The notes beneath the pieces were generated by a model. It was not told where the DNA came from. It saw only the letters and a program-made list of their open reading frames with translations, and made no database searches. A stretch of DNA of 10,072 nt from Chloroflexota bacterium (lineage in GTDB: Bacteria; Chloroflexota; Limnocylindria; Limnocylindrales; CSP1-4). Where the stretch lies: contig DAIDTV010000042.1 in assembly GCA_027457005.1 (NCBI GenBank), forward strand, positions 1 through 10,072, in the 5' to 3' direction. Below are positions 1 to 6,594 of this stretch, one piece after another. Made by a program: the position numbers and the translations under genes. Position 1 is the first letter of the stretch; the number at the start of each line of letters is the position of its first letter.

Positions 1-1216
1 GGATCTGGCTCTGGGGGATGAACCACGCCGGCCGGGACGTCCCGTCCAGCTGGCTCTGCGACGTCAACGGTTCCACCTTCGCGACTCGGAATGCCGGTGC
101 CGTGCCGCCGAGCGTAATCAGCTCCAGGTCGATGGTGGTGCCCTGGGCGCGGAGGAACGCGATCTGGTCGCCCGCGGGGGACCACGTGGGCGCGAAGCTG
201 CGCGCGTCGTGGGTCAGCTGGGCGAGGAGCTTGCCCGTCTGTGCGTCCAGGATCACGATGTCGCGTCCGCGCGGGCTGGTCCTGACTGCCGCGAGGTACT
301 TCCCGTCCGGCGACCACGACGGCTGCGCGTAGTCGTTGGGGGTCAGGAATGCGGCCGTCTTCGTCCTCACGGTGTAGAGCGCGATCCGCGGCGCGCCGTA
401 GGAGCCCGACTTGTCGTTGTAGGTGTACGCGATCACGCTGCCGTCCGGGCTCCACTGCGGATCGTTGTGGCCGAGCCCGAAGCCGTAGTAGTACGCCTCG
501 CCGACCGGCAGCCGCGTCACCTGGCCGCCGCCCACCGGCAGCAGGGAGAGCGCCACGCTGTCGGTGAACGGGTTGGAGGAATCGCTGACCAGCGCGAACG
601 TCTTCCCGTTCGGGCTGAGCGCCGGCTGCCAGATCCCGTAGAAGTACTGTCCCCCGGCCGGCAGGTTGTAGAGGCCGCTCTGGATGGCCGTCGCGGGGGC
701 CCCGGCGGTCGCGGACATGCGGGAGAGCACGGGATACTCGAGGGTGTAGTTGACGTCCGACCCCGGCACGCACCCGCCGGCGGCGATGTACTGGCAGGGC
801 ACCTGGGTCTTCTTCGAGATCACCCGGATGAAGTAGATCGTGGACCCGTCCGGGGACCAGGTCGGCGACTGATCCGTGCCGCTCGAGGTCATCTGGGTCA
901 GCTGGTCGTTGCCGCTCACCGACCAGATGTTGCCGGCCTTCACGAAGAGGATCGTGCCGAGCACGTGCGGTGGCTGGGCGACCGGCACGGGCGTGTACAC
1001 CACGACCGGGTTGGGGGTGCGACCCGCGACGTCGCCCGGGTTCAGCTTGTGGATCGGCACCAGCGACGGCACCGACCCACCGAGCAGCCCGAAGCTGAGC
1101 ACGGCCACCAGCAGCAGGCCGACCAGCGAGAGTATCGACGCGACTCCCGGCGCCGCGCCACGGAAGGCGACCCGCGGCCGGTCGCCGTCGCGCGGCGGCC
1201 GCCTGCTGCCGCTCAT
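1..1216 (-). CDS. Membrane-anchored PD40/TolB-like beta-propeller protein (3' end cut by window edge)
   Basis: The gene starts at ATG 1216 and stays open for 405 codons to the left edge without a stop, so the C-terminus is missing. Residues 1-24 are basic and charged. Residues about 25-48 form one hydrophobic segment, read as an uncleaved signal anchor that leaves the rest outside the cytoplasm. A Pro/Val-rich linker (about 66-85) follows. Five PD40-type repeat cores are then visible: PTWSPDGSTIYF (118-129), PALSPNGKTFAL (198-209), PQWSPDGSVIAY (253-264), PSWSPDGKYLAA (299-310) and PTWSPAGDQIAF (343-354). These are the repeats of TolB and related beta-propellers, usually involved in protein or ligand binding. 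An extended loop in the first blade carries two cysteines (C141, C149) that could form a disulfide. The start overlaps the recJ stop as ATGA, so translation is probably coupled to recJ. The fold is well supported. The function is unknown, and nothing shows it to be the TolB of a Tol-Pal system. Confidence 0.85.
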   Translation of the reverse strand, partial: MSGSRRPPRDGDRPRVAFRGAAPGVASILSLVGLLLVAVLSFGLLGGSVPSLVPIHKLNPGDVAGRTPNPVVVYTPVPVAQPPHVLGTILFVKAGNIWSVSGNDQLTQMTSSGTDQSPTWSPDGSTIYFIRVISKKTQVPCQYIAAGGCVPGSDVNYTLEYPVLSRMSATAGAPATAIQSGLYNLPAGGQYFYGIWQPALSPNGKTFALVSDSSNPFTDSVALSLLPVGGGQVTRLPVGEAYYYGFGLGHNDPQWSPDGSVIAYTYNDKSGSYGAPRIALYTVRTKTAAFLTPNDYAQPSWSPDGKYLAAVRTSPRGRDIVILDAQTGKLLAQLTHDARSFAPTWSPAGDQIAFLRAQGTTIDLELITLGGTAPAFRVAKVEPLTSQSQLDGTSRPAWFIPQSQI

Positions 1217-3015
1217 GCCGCGTCCGTCCCGGCCGCCGCGCCCGCGGTTCGCCGACCCGGCGGCGTGGCGTCGAGGGGCGCCGGCGCGACGGCAGTTGCC
1301 GCGTCGATCAACTCCAGCTGCAGCGATTCGTACCCGCCGAAGGTGCGGCTCCCGATCCGCGCGACGATGTCGAGCCGATCCCCGGGGGCCACGCTCTGCG
1401 CGAGGTCGCCACGCCCGAACGCGATCACGTCGAGGACCTCGCGGCCCTTCGACACGGTCAGCTGCACGTGTCCGTTGGAAACCGGCCTCACCCGGGTCAC
1501 CGTCGCGCCCGTGACGGCGACCTGCGGCGCAGGATTGCCGGGGCCGACGGGTTCGAGCCGCGCGAGATCACGGTGGAGCTCGTAGTCCACGTCCGACACC
1601 GGGACCGCCAGGTCGATCCGAAGCTCGGGCTCGGCGGAGACGGCGGGCGCCGAGGCGGCGAGCGCCAGGAAGTCCGCCCGGAACGCCTCGAGACGTCCCG
1701 GCAGCAGGTCCGCGCCGGCGGCCTCGGCGTGTCCCCCGAACCGCACGAAGTGGCGTTCGCAGGCCGCAAACGCCCGGGCAAGGTCCAGGCCGCCGCCGGG
1801 CGAGCGGGCCGAACCGCGCCATGGTTCGCCGTCCGTCGAGAACACCACGGCCGGCCGCCGGTGCTGTTCCGCCAGCCGGCCCGCCACGAGCCCGATCAGG
1901 CCGATCGGCCAGGGGCCGGCCACCACGACCGCCGGCGCGTCTCCCGGGTCCCCCACCGCGTCGCGCGCCTCAGCCAGTGCCGTCGTGGTCAGGTCGCGGC
2001 GCGTGCGGTTCGCCTCTTCGAGCTGCGCCGCGAGCTGCACGGCCTCGCGCGCGTCGGTGGCCAGCAGCAGCCGGGCCGCGAGCGTGACCTCGCCGATGCG
2101 GCCCGCGGCATTCAGGCGAGGCGCGATGGTGTAGCCGATCGCGTCGGCATCGACGCGCGCCGGGGCGAGACCGGCCGCGTCCAGCAGCGCCGCCAGGCCC
2201 GGCCGCGGACCGCGCCGGAACTGCTCGAGCCCCAGCCGCACGATGGCCCGGTTCTCCCCCAGCAGAGGAGCGACGTCGGAGATGGTGCCGATCGTGGCCA
2301 GATCGGCCAGGTCGATCCACGCCCGGGGCCCGCCCGGCCCGTCGTCCAGGAGCAGCTGCGCCACCTTGAACGCCACGCCGGCGCCGGTGAGCCGCGGGTC
2401 GGGGTAGACGCTGTCGGCGCGATGTGGGTTCACCAGGGCGGCGGCACCGGGCGGCCTCGCCGGCACGTGATGGTGGTCCGTGACCAGCACGTCGATGCCG
2501 CGGGAGGCAGCCAGGGCGATCTCGTCGGCGCTGCTCGTCCCGCAGTCCACGGTCACGATGACCGCGCAGCCCGATGCGGCCGCCACGTCCACCGCGGCGT
2601 TGGACAGGCCGTGGCCATCGGTGAACCGGCTCGGCGCGTACGGCTCCACCTCGACCCCGTACGCGCGGAGCGCGAGCACCATCACCGCCAGCGCGCTCAG
2701 CCCGTCCGCGTCGAAGTCGCCGTACACCATCACCCGCTCACCGTGCTCGCGCGCGCTCGCGATCCTGGCGGCGAATGGCGCGGCGTCGGGCAGCAGGACG
2801 GGATCGTGCAGCGCGGCCAGCGGATCGCCCAGGAAGGATTCGAGGTCCTGCGGGCGCGTGCACCCGCGGGCGACCAGCAGGCCGAGCAGGCGCGGCGACA
2901 GGCCGAGCCGGTCGGCAACCGGAACGAGATCGGGCGGAATCGCCCCGGGAGCGGCGAGCAACCAGGGGCGGGTCGGTCGAAGCATCGCCCCCGAGTCTGC
3001 CACGGCCGGGTTCAC
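1213..3015 (-). CDS. recJ: Single-stranded-DNA-specific 5'-3' exonuclease RecJ
   Basis: RecJ degrades single-stranded DNA 5' to 3' in recombinational (RecF pathway), mismatch and base-excision repair. It is a cytoplasmic DHH-family phosphoesterase that uses Mn/Mg ions. The 600-residue frame has the motifs in order: YGDFDADG (98-105, metal-binding aspartates), TVDCG (155-159), the DHH signature at 180-182, NPHR (196-199), LTGAGVAFK (209-217), DLATIGTISDV (238-248), and APRLNAAGR (298-306). The DHHA1 domain follows, with GGHAEAAGA at 427-435, and then an OB-fold-like tail (about 460-575). The last ~25 residues are Ala/Pro/Gly-rich. Length is slightly above the usual 560-580. The start is uncertain. 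GTG 3015 lies 6 bases after the secF stop but has no clear ribosome binding site. ATG 2985 (codon 11) gives an N-terminus closer to known RecJ proteins, with a tryptophan near residue 8. The stop overlaps the next gene by 4 bases. Confidence 0.96.
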   Translation of the reverse strand: MNPAVADSGAMLRPTRPWLLAAPGAIPPDLVPVADRLGLSPRLLGLLVARGCTRPQDLESFLGDPLAALHDPVLLPDAAPFAARIASAREHGERVMVYGDFDADGLSALAVMVLALRAYGVEVEPYAPSRFTDGHGLSNAAVDVAAASGCAVIVTVDCGTSSADEIALAASRGIDVLVTDHHHVPARPPGAAALVNPHRADSVYPDPRLTGAGVAFKVAQLLLDDGPGGPRAWIDLADLATIGTISDVAPLLGENRAIVRLGLEQFRRGPRPGLAALLDAAGLAPARVDADAIGYTIAPRLNAAGRIGEVTLAARLLLATDAREAVQLAAQLEEANRTRRDLTTTALAEARDAVGDPGDAPAVVVAGPWPIGLIGLVAGRLAEQHRRPAVVFSTDGEPWRGSARSPGGGLDLARAFAACERHFVRFGGHAEAAGADLLPGRLEAFRADFLALAASAPAVSAEPELRIDLAVPVSDVDYELHRDLARLEPVGPGNPAPQVAVTGATVTRVRPVSNGHVQLTVSKGREVLDVIAFGRGDLAQSVAPGDRLDIVARIGSRTFGGYESLQLELIDAATAVAPAPLDATPPGRRTAGAAAGTDAA

Positions 3016-3021
3016 CAGCGC

Positions 3022-4224
3022 TTAGCGCGGGCCGCGTGCCAGCGCCAGGGCCTGCTGGCGGCGCCGATCCTCCCACAGGTGCCAGACCACCAGGATCATG
3101 CTCGCGTTGAAGATCGACGAGTACGTCCCGGAGACGATGCCGATGAGCAGCGCGAGCACGAACTCCCGGATACTCGAGGCGCCGATCAGCAGCAGTGCCG
3201 TCAGGGTGATCACCACCGTCATGGACGTGTTGATGGACCGCCCCAGGGTCTGCAGGATGCTGTGGTTCACGATCGCGTCGAACGGCTCGCCGGCGTGCCG
3301 GGCGCGGTTCTCGCGGATGCGGTCGAACACGACGATGGTGTCGTGGACGCTGAAGCCGATGACGGTGAGCATGGCGGTGACGAACAGCGAGTCGACCTGC
3401 ACCCCGAACAGCGTGCCCAGGATCGCGAACGTGCCGACCACGACGATCACGTCGTGCAGCAGCGCGATGATCGCCGACACGCCGAACTTCACGTCGGCGA
3501 ACCGGGTGGAAACCCAGAGCAGGATGCCGATCGAGCCCAGGATCACGAGCAGGATCGCCTGCTGGATCAGCTCGGAGCTGACGATCGGCCCGACCGTGGT
3601 CTGCTCACGGACCTCCGCGATCTTGCCGAACTTCGCCTGCAGGGCCGTGGCCAGCGCGCCGAGCTTGCCCTCGGTGGGGATGGGGATCGGCGCGGCGCTG
3701 GCGCTCGGCGAGGGGCTCGTGGCTGCGGCGGCCGCGCCCGAGGGTGCCGGCGACCCGGATGCGGACGGCGAGGCGGACGGCGATGGCGTGGCGGACGGCG
3801 CGGTGGTCGGGGTGGTCGAAGCGGAGGAGGACGGCCGAGCCGACGCGGAGGGCGCGACAGACCCGGAAGGCGACGGCGCCGCCGACGACGAGCCGAGGGA
3901 CGCCACGGGCACCGGGGTGGCGATCGGAGCCGGCGCCTGGAGATCGATCGGCTTGGTCCTGATGGTGACGAAGCCGTCACTGGCTTCCTCGACCTGGGAC
4001 CCCGGGAGCCCCTGCGCGACCAGCACCGACTGGATGGCCGACACCGAGGGCTGCGGACCCGCGAACCGGATCTGCCACTCCGTGCCGCCCGTGTAGTCGA
4101 TCGAGAACTTCAGCCCCGCCGCCCCGTTCGTCAGGGGCGTCAGCAGGATGAAGAAGAGGCCCGGGACGACGATCAGGGCGCTCAGGAGGAAGAACCAGTT
4201 CCGCTTGCCGATGAGGTCAAACAT
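3022..4224 (-). CDS. secF: Protein translocase subunit SecF with a Ser/Ala/Pro-rich insert
   Basis: SecF pairs with SecD in the membrane and uses the proton gradient to help pull secreted proteins through SecYEG. The 400-residue product has TM1 at about 10-29, a first extracytoplasmic domain beginning FSIDYTGGTEW (40-50), and five more membrane segments from about 219 onward. Family motifs include VGPIVSSELIQQA (211-223), IGFSVHDTIVVFDRIREN (289-306) and LGRSINTS (327-334). By motif position, D295 and R329 match the conserved Asp and Arg implicated in proton movement in SecF. The oddity is residues about 97-185: a Ser/Pro/Ala/Thr-rich stretch inside the first extracytoplasmic domain. It makes this protein roughly 90 residues longer than a typical stand-alone SecF of about 300. 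Both flanks stay in frame and conserved, so it is a true insert and not a frameshift. secD lies 65 bases upstream and recJ 6 bases downstream. No good Shine-Dalgarno sequence precedes ATG 4224. Confidence 0.97.
   Translation of the reverse strand: MFDLIGKRNWFFLLSALIVVPGLFFILLTPLTNGAAGLKFSIDYTGGTEWQIRFAGPQPSVSAIQSVLVAQGLPGSQVEEASDGFVTIRTKPIDLQAPAPIATPVPVASLGSSSAAPSPSGSVAPSASARPSSSASTTPTTAPSATPSPSASPSASGSPAPSGAAAAATSPSPSASAAPIPIPTEGKLGALATALQAKFGKIAEVREQTTVGPIVSSELIQQAILLVILGSIGILLWVSTRFADVKFGVSAIIALLHDVIVVVGTFAILGTLFGVQVDSLFVTAMLTVIGFSVHDTIVVFDRIRENRARHAGEPFDAIVNHSILQTLGRSINTSMTVVITLTALLLIGASSIREFVLALLIGIVSGTYSSIFNASMILVVWHLWEDRRRQQALALARGPR
3670..3936 (-). repeat. Low-complexity Ser/Pro/Ala/Thr-coding stretch within secF
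   Basis: This part of secF codes for residues 97-185, almost entirely Ser, Pro, Ala, Thr and Gly in SPSAS- and APSPS-like runs, with no charged residues apart from R130 and E185 at the far end. At the DNA level the plus-strand decamer GCGGACGGCG recurs at 3761-3770, 3773-3782 and 3791-3800, which suggests growth by slippage or short duplication. Topology places it outside the cytoplasm, between the FVTIRTK strand and the LGALATALQAKFG helix of the first SecF domain. It is probably a flexible, possibly glycosylated linker. Boundaries are approximate. Confidence 0.8.
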
Positions 4225-4289
4225 TGGTCACGCCGCTGCTCAGGTGGTGGGCCGCCAGCGCGGGAAGCGGGCGACGGTGGATGGGGCTG

Positions 4290-5666
4290 TCAGGCACGGG
4301 TCCGGATCTCGCTCCGCCTTGCGCCCCGGGGCACGGCCGTGACGAACTCCTCCTCGTTCACTCCGAACAGGCTGGCCTTGCGCGTCCACTGCCACCGGAC
4401 GACGGTGCGCAGGACCGTGCGGCTCAGGGTGATGGCCGTGAACATCGACGTCAGCACGCCGATCATCAGGACCAGGGCGAACCCGCGGATGACCGAGGAC
4501 CCGAACCAGAAGAGGATGAACGCGGTGATGAGGCTCGACACGTTCGAGTCGAAGATCGAGTTCCAGGCGCGGTTGAACCCGGCCTCGATGGCGGGGCCCA
4601 GCGTCTTGCCGGCCCGCAGCTCTTCTCGCGTCCGCTCGAAGATCAGGATGTTGGCGTCGACCGCCATGCCCACCGAGAGCACGAAGCCCGCGATGCCGGC
4701 CAGCGTGAGCGTCACCGGGATGATCCGGAAGATCGCCAGCACCACCACCGTGTAGTACAGCAGCGCCAGCACCGCCACCGCGCCGGGCAGCCGGTAGTAC
4801 ACCAGCATGAAGATGAACACCAGCGCGATGCCGAGCAGGCCGGCGAGCAGGGTGCGGTGCAGGAAGTCGGCGCCGAGGGTGGCGGGCACGTTCTGGCTGC
4901 TGATCTCCTGCAGCGGGAACGGCAGCGCGCCGTACTGCAGCACCGTCACCAGGTCGTTCATCTGGGCCGCCGTGAAGCTGCCGCTGATCTGGCCGCTGCC
5001 GTCGGTGATCGCGCTCTTGATGTACGGCGCCGAGACCACCGTGCCGTCGAGCACGATCGCGAAGAAGTCACCGATGTGGCTGGACGACCACTGCGCGAAT
5101 ATCGTCTTGGCGGGGTCCTTCAGGGTGAAGGCGACCGCCCGCTGGTTGGTCGTCGGGTCGAACGTGGCGTTCGCCGAGGCCACCTGATCGCCGCCGAAGA
5201 GCGGCTTGAGGGTGGGATCGATCGGGTCACCATCGGCCGGGACCGCCTTGGTGCCGGCGGCGGAGGACGTGCCGTACGTGGCCGGGGGCAGCGGCACGAA
5301 CGTCAGCTGACCGGTGGAGCCCACGAGCTTGACCACCTGCTGCATGTCGCTCACGCCGGGCAGCTGGACCGAGATCTGGTTGCTGCCCTTGGTCTCGATC
5401 ACGGGCTCCGTCGTGCCGGTCGCGTTGACGCGCCGGTCGATGATCCCGACGATCGTGTTGAGGTCCGACCCGGTGGGCGTCTTGCCGTTGGCGGGCAGGA
5501 CCTGGTAGTCCACCTCGACGCCGCCCTGGAGGTCGAGCCCCAGGCGCGTCTCGATCGGGTTGTTGGTCACTGGGTTGGCGAGGCCCGGTGCGATGGCGAA
5601 CGAGAAGTCGATCGCGAGCGCGAGCAGGCCGACAACGACGATGAGAATGGGGGTGATCCGGCGCAT
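4290..5666 (-). CDS. secD: Protein translocase subunit SecD
   Basis: SecD is the partner of SecF in the proton-driven accessory complex of the Sec translocon and helps late steps of protein export. The 458-residue product has TM1 at about 5-27, then the signature LGLDLQGG (42-49) opening the first extracytoplasmic domain. This domain includes the IIDRRVNATG segment (75-84) and the FAIVLDGTVVSAPYI segment (202-216). A five-helix membrane block runs from about 268 to 420. It contains LAGIAGFVLSVGMAVDANIL (322-341) followed by IFERTREEL; D337 matches the conserved Asp of TM4 needed for function in studied SecD proteins. Length is normal for the shorter SecD type; the E. coli protein is about 615 because of a larger periplasmic region. 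The C-terminal ~35 residues are a polar cytoplasmic tail. ATG 5666 is the natural start. No Shine-Dalgarno sequence is seen, and a TATAGT box 8 bases upstream raises the possibility of leaderless translation. No yajC is present upstream in this window. Confidence 0.97.
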   Translation of the reverse strand: MRRITPILIVVVGLLALAIDFSFAIAPGLANPVTNNPIETRLGLDLQGGVEVDYQVLPANGKTPTGSDLNTIVGIIDRRVNATGTTEPVIETKGSNQISVQLPGVSDMQQVVKLVGSTGQLTFVPLPPATYGTSSAAGTKAVPADGDPIDPTLKPLFGGDQVASANATFDPTTNQRAVAFTLKDPAKTIFAQWSSSHIGDFFAIVLDGTVVSAPYIKSAITDGSGQISGSFTAAQMNDLVTVLQYGALPFPLQEISSQNVPATLGADFLHRTLLAGLLGIALVFIFMLVYYRLPGAVAVLALLYYTVVVLAIFRIIPVTLTLAGIAGFVLSVGMAVDANILIFERTREELRAGKTLGPAIEAGFNRAWNSIFDSNVSSLITAFILFWFGSSVIRGFALVLMIGVLTSMFTAITLSRTVLRTVVRWQWTRKASLFGVNEEEFVTAVPRGARRSEIRTRA

Positions 5667-5674
5667 CGGGCGGG

Positions 5675-5680
5675 ACTATA
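5675..5680 (-). promoter_or_regulatory. Candidate -10 box for a leaderless secD transcript
   Basis: On the minus strand the hexamer TATAGT ends 8 bases before the secD ATG at 5666. One base differs from the TATAAT consensus, and it stands out in very GC-rich surroundings. Initiation about 7 bases downstream of such a box would place the transcript start at or next to the A of the start codon. No TTGACA-like -35 element is visible at 16-18 bases spacing (the sequence there is GC-rich). The match could be chance. Confidence 0.4.
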
Positions 5681-5698
5681 GCAGGCTCGGGGCCCGGC

Positions 5699-5718
5699 CG
5701 TGCCGGCCCGACGGCACG
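5699..5718 (-). terminator. GC-rich hairpin between the tauE-like gene and secD (weak terminator candidate)
   Basis: A perfect 7-base-pair stem (CGTGCCG / CGGCACG) surrounds a 6-base loop. It lies in the 132-base gap, 80 bases after the stop of the tauE-like gene and just upstream of the candidate secD -10 box. There is no following T-run on the minus strand, so it is not a standard intrinsic terminator. Short hairpins are also common by chance at this G+C content. Confidence 0.25.
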
Positions 5719-5798
5719 CGCGCCTCGCCTCGCGACGCGGACCGGGACCGGGGGCGCTGCGCGCGGGCAACCGCGGTTCCCCTCGGGCCGCCGCATCC

Positions 5799-6551
5799 TC
5801 AGCCGGCCAGCATCCTGACCGCGACGATCGTGCCGACCACCACGATCACGCCGCGCAGCACCAGGGGCGGGAGGCGGCGGCCGACCGCGGCCCCGATCTG
5901 CCCGCCGGCGATCGATCCCGCGGCGACCAGCACCACCGCGATCCACGACACCGGTGCGAGCAGGATGAAGAGAACGGCCGCGATCGCGTTGACGAAGAGC
6001 GTGACGAGGTTCTTCAGCCCGTTGAGGCGCTGGAGGTCGTCGGGCACGAAGATCGCGAGCAGCGAGATCAGGATCACGCCCTGTGCCGCCCCAAAGTACC
6101 CGCCGTAGATCCCCGTGAGGTACACCAGCCCCGCGAGCGCCAGCGAGTGCTCCGCACCGCCGGGGCGGTGCCGCGCCAGCGCGCGCGAGAGCCGCGGCTG
6201 GAACGCGACGAGCGCGCACGCGACCAGGATCAGGTACGGGACGACCCGCTCGAACGTGGTGGCCGGCAGGGCGAGGAGCAGCACGGCCCCGGTCACGCCG
6301 CCCAGCGCCCCGGCCGGGCCCAGGCGCAGGATCCGCGGCCGCTGCCCGGCAAGCTCGCGGCGGTAGCCGTAGACACCGCTCGCGCCGCCCGGCACGAGCC
6401 CCAGCGTGTTCGACACGTTGGCGACCACCGGCGGGAAGCCGAACGCGAGCAGCGTCGGGAAGGTGATCAGCGAGCCCGACCCCACGATGGTGTTGATGGT
6501 CCCCGCCGCCACGCCGGCCCCGGCGATGGCGATCGCCTCGATCGGCGTCAC
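5799..6551 (-). CDS. TauE/SafE-family membrane permease
   Basis: The product belongs to the TauE/SafE (sulfite exporter / DUF81) family of integral membrane proteins, which are thought to move small anions such as sulfite, sulfoacetate or other organic anions. From GTG 6551 it is 250 residues with about eight hydrophobic segments in two halves. The first half has GTINTIVGSGSLITFPTLL (17-35), a form of the family's first-half glycine-rich signature, followed by NVSNTLGLVPG (45-55). The second half has IYGGYFGAAQGVILI (148-162), the counterpart motif, then LNGLKNLVTLFVNAIAA (176-192). The frame stays open up to ATG 6710, but the extra N-terminal residues are basic, non-family and lie over the uvrC 3' end, so they are rejected. 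A second possible start is GTG 6581, which has a GGTGAGG about 11 bases upstream and gives 10 more residues. It follows uvrC by 43 (or 13) bases and may share its transcript. The substrate cannot be told from sequence. Confidence 0.88.
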   Translation of the reverse strand: MTPIEAIAIAGAGVAAGTINTIVGSGSLITFPTLLAFGFPPVVANVSNTLGLVPGGASGVYGYRRELAGQRPRILRLGPAGALGGVTGAVLLLALPATTFERVVPYLILVACALVAFQPRLSRALARHRPGGAEHSLALAGLVYLTGIYGGYFGAAQGVILISLLAIFVPDDLQRLNGLKNLVTLFVNAIAAVLFILLAPVSWIAVVLVAAGSIAGGQIGAAVGRRLPPLVLRGVIVVVGTIVAVRMLAG

Positions 6552-6594
6552 GTGCCCGGGGTCCGGCGCGACGCGCGGCACTCCACGCGGCGCC

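Noticed and set aside
1..1216. Calling the partial propeller protein TolB of a Tol-Pal system
   Set aside because: It has a transmembrane anchor, lacks a visible TolB N-terminal domain, and there are no tolQ, tolR, tolA or pal genes nearby. Only the repeat type is shared.
209..1585. A 458-codon plus-strand frame over the propeller gene and the recJ 3' end
   Set aside because: The composition is Arg/Ala/Val/Gly-rich with no recognisable motif. The minus strand at the same place has clear PD40 repeats and RecJ sequence.
3761..3800. Three copies of GCGGACGGCG as a possible CRISPR-like or iteron array
   Set aside because: Spacing is irregular (12 and 18 bases between starts), there are no unique spacers, and the copies lie in frame inside secF coding for Ser/Pro/Ala. 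They are internal low-complexity coding repeats.
1468..4755. A 1095-codon open frame on the plus strand, antisense to recJ, secF and secD
   Set aside because: Its product is a low-complexity Arg/Gly/Asp/His/Gln-rich sequence with no domain, and it lies wholly over three well-conserved genes. Long antisense frames free of stops are expected at this G+C content.
5769..5778. Perfect palindrome AACCGCGGTT in the gap between the tauE-like gene and secD
   Set aside because: A 10-base palindrome containing CCGCGG is common by chance in such GC-rich DNA, and it is far (about 100 bases) from the secD start. There is no second copy or regulator gene to suggest an operator.
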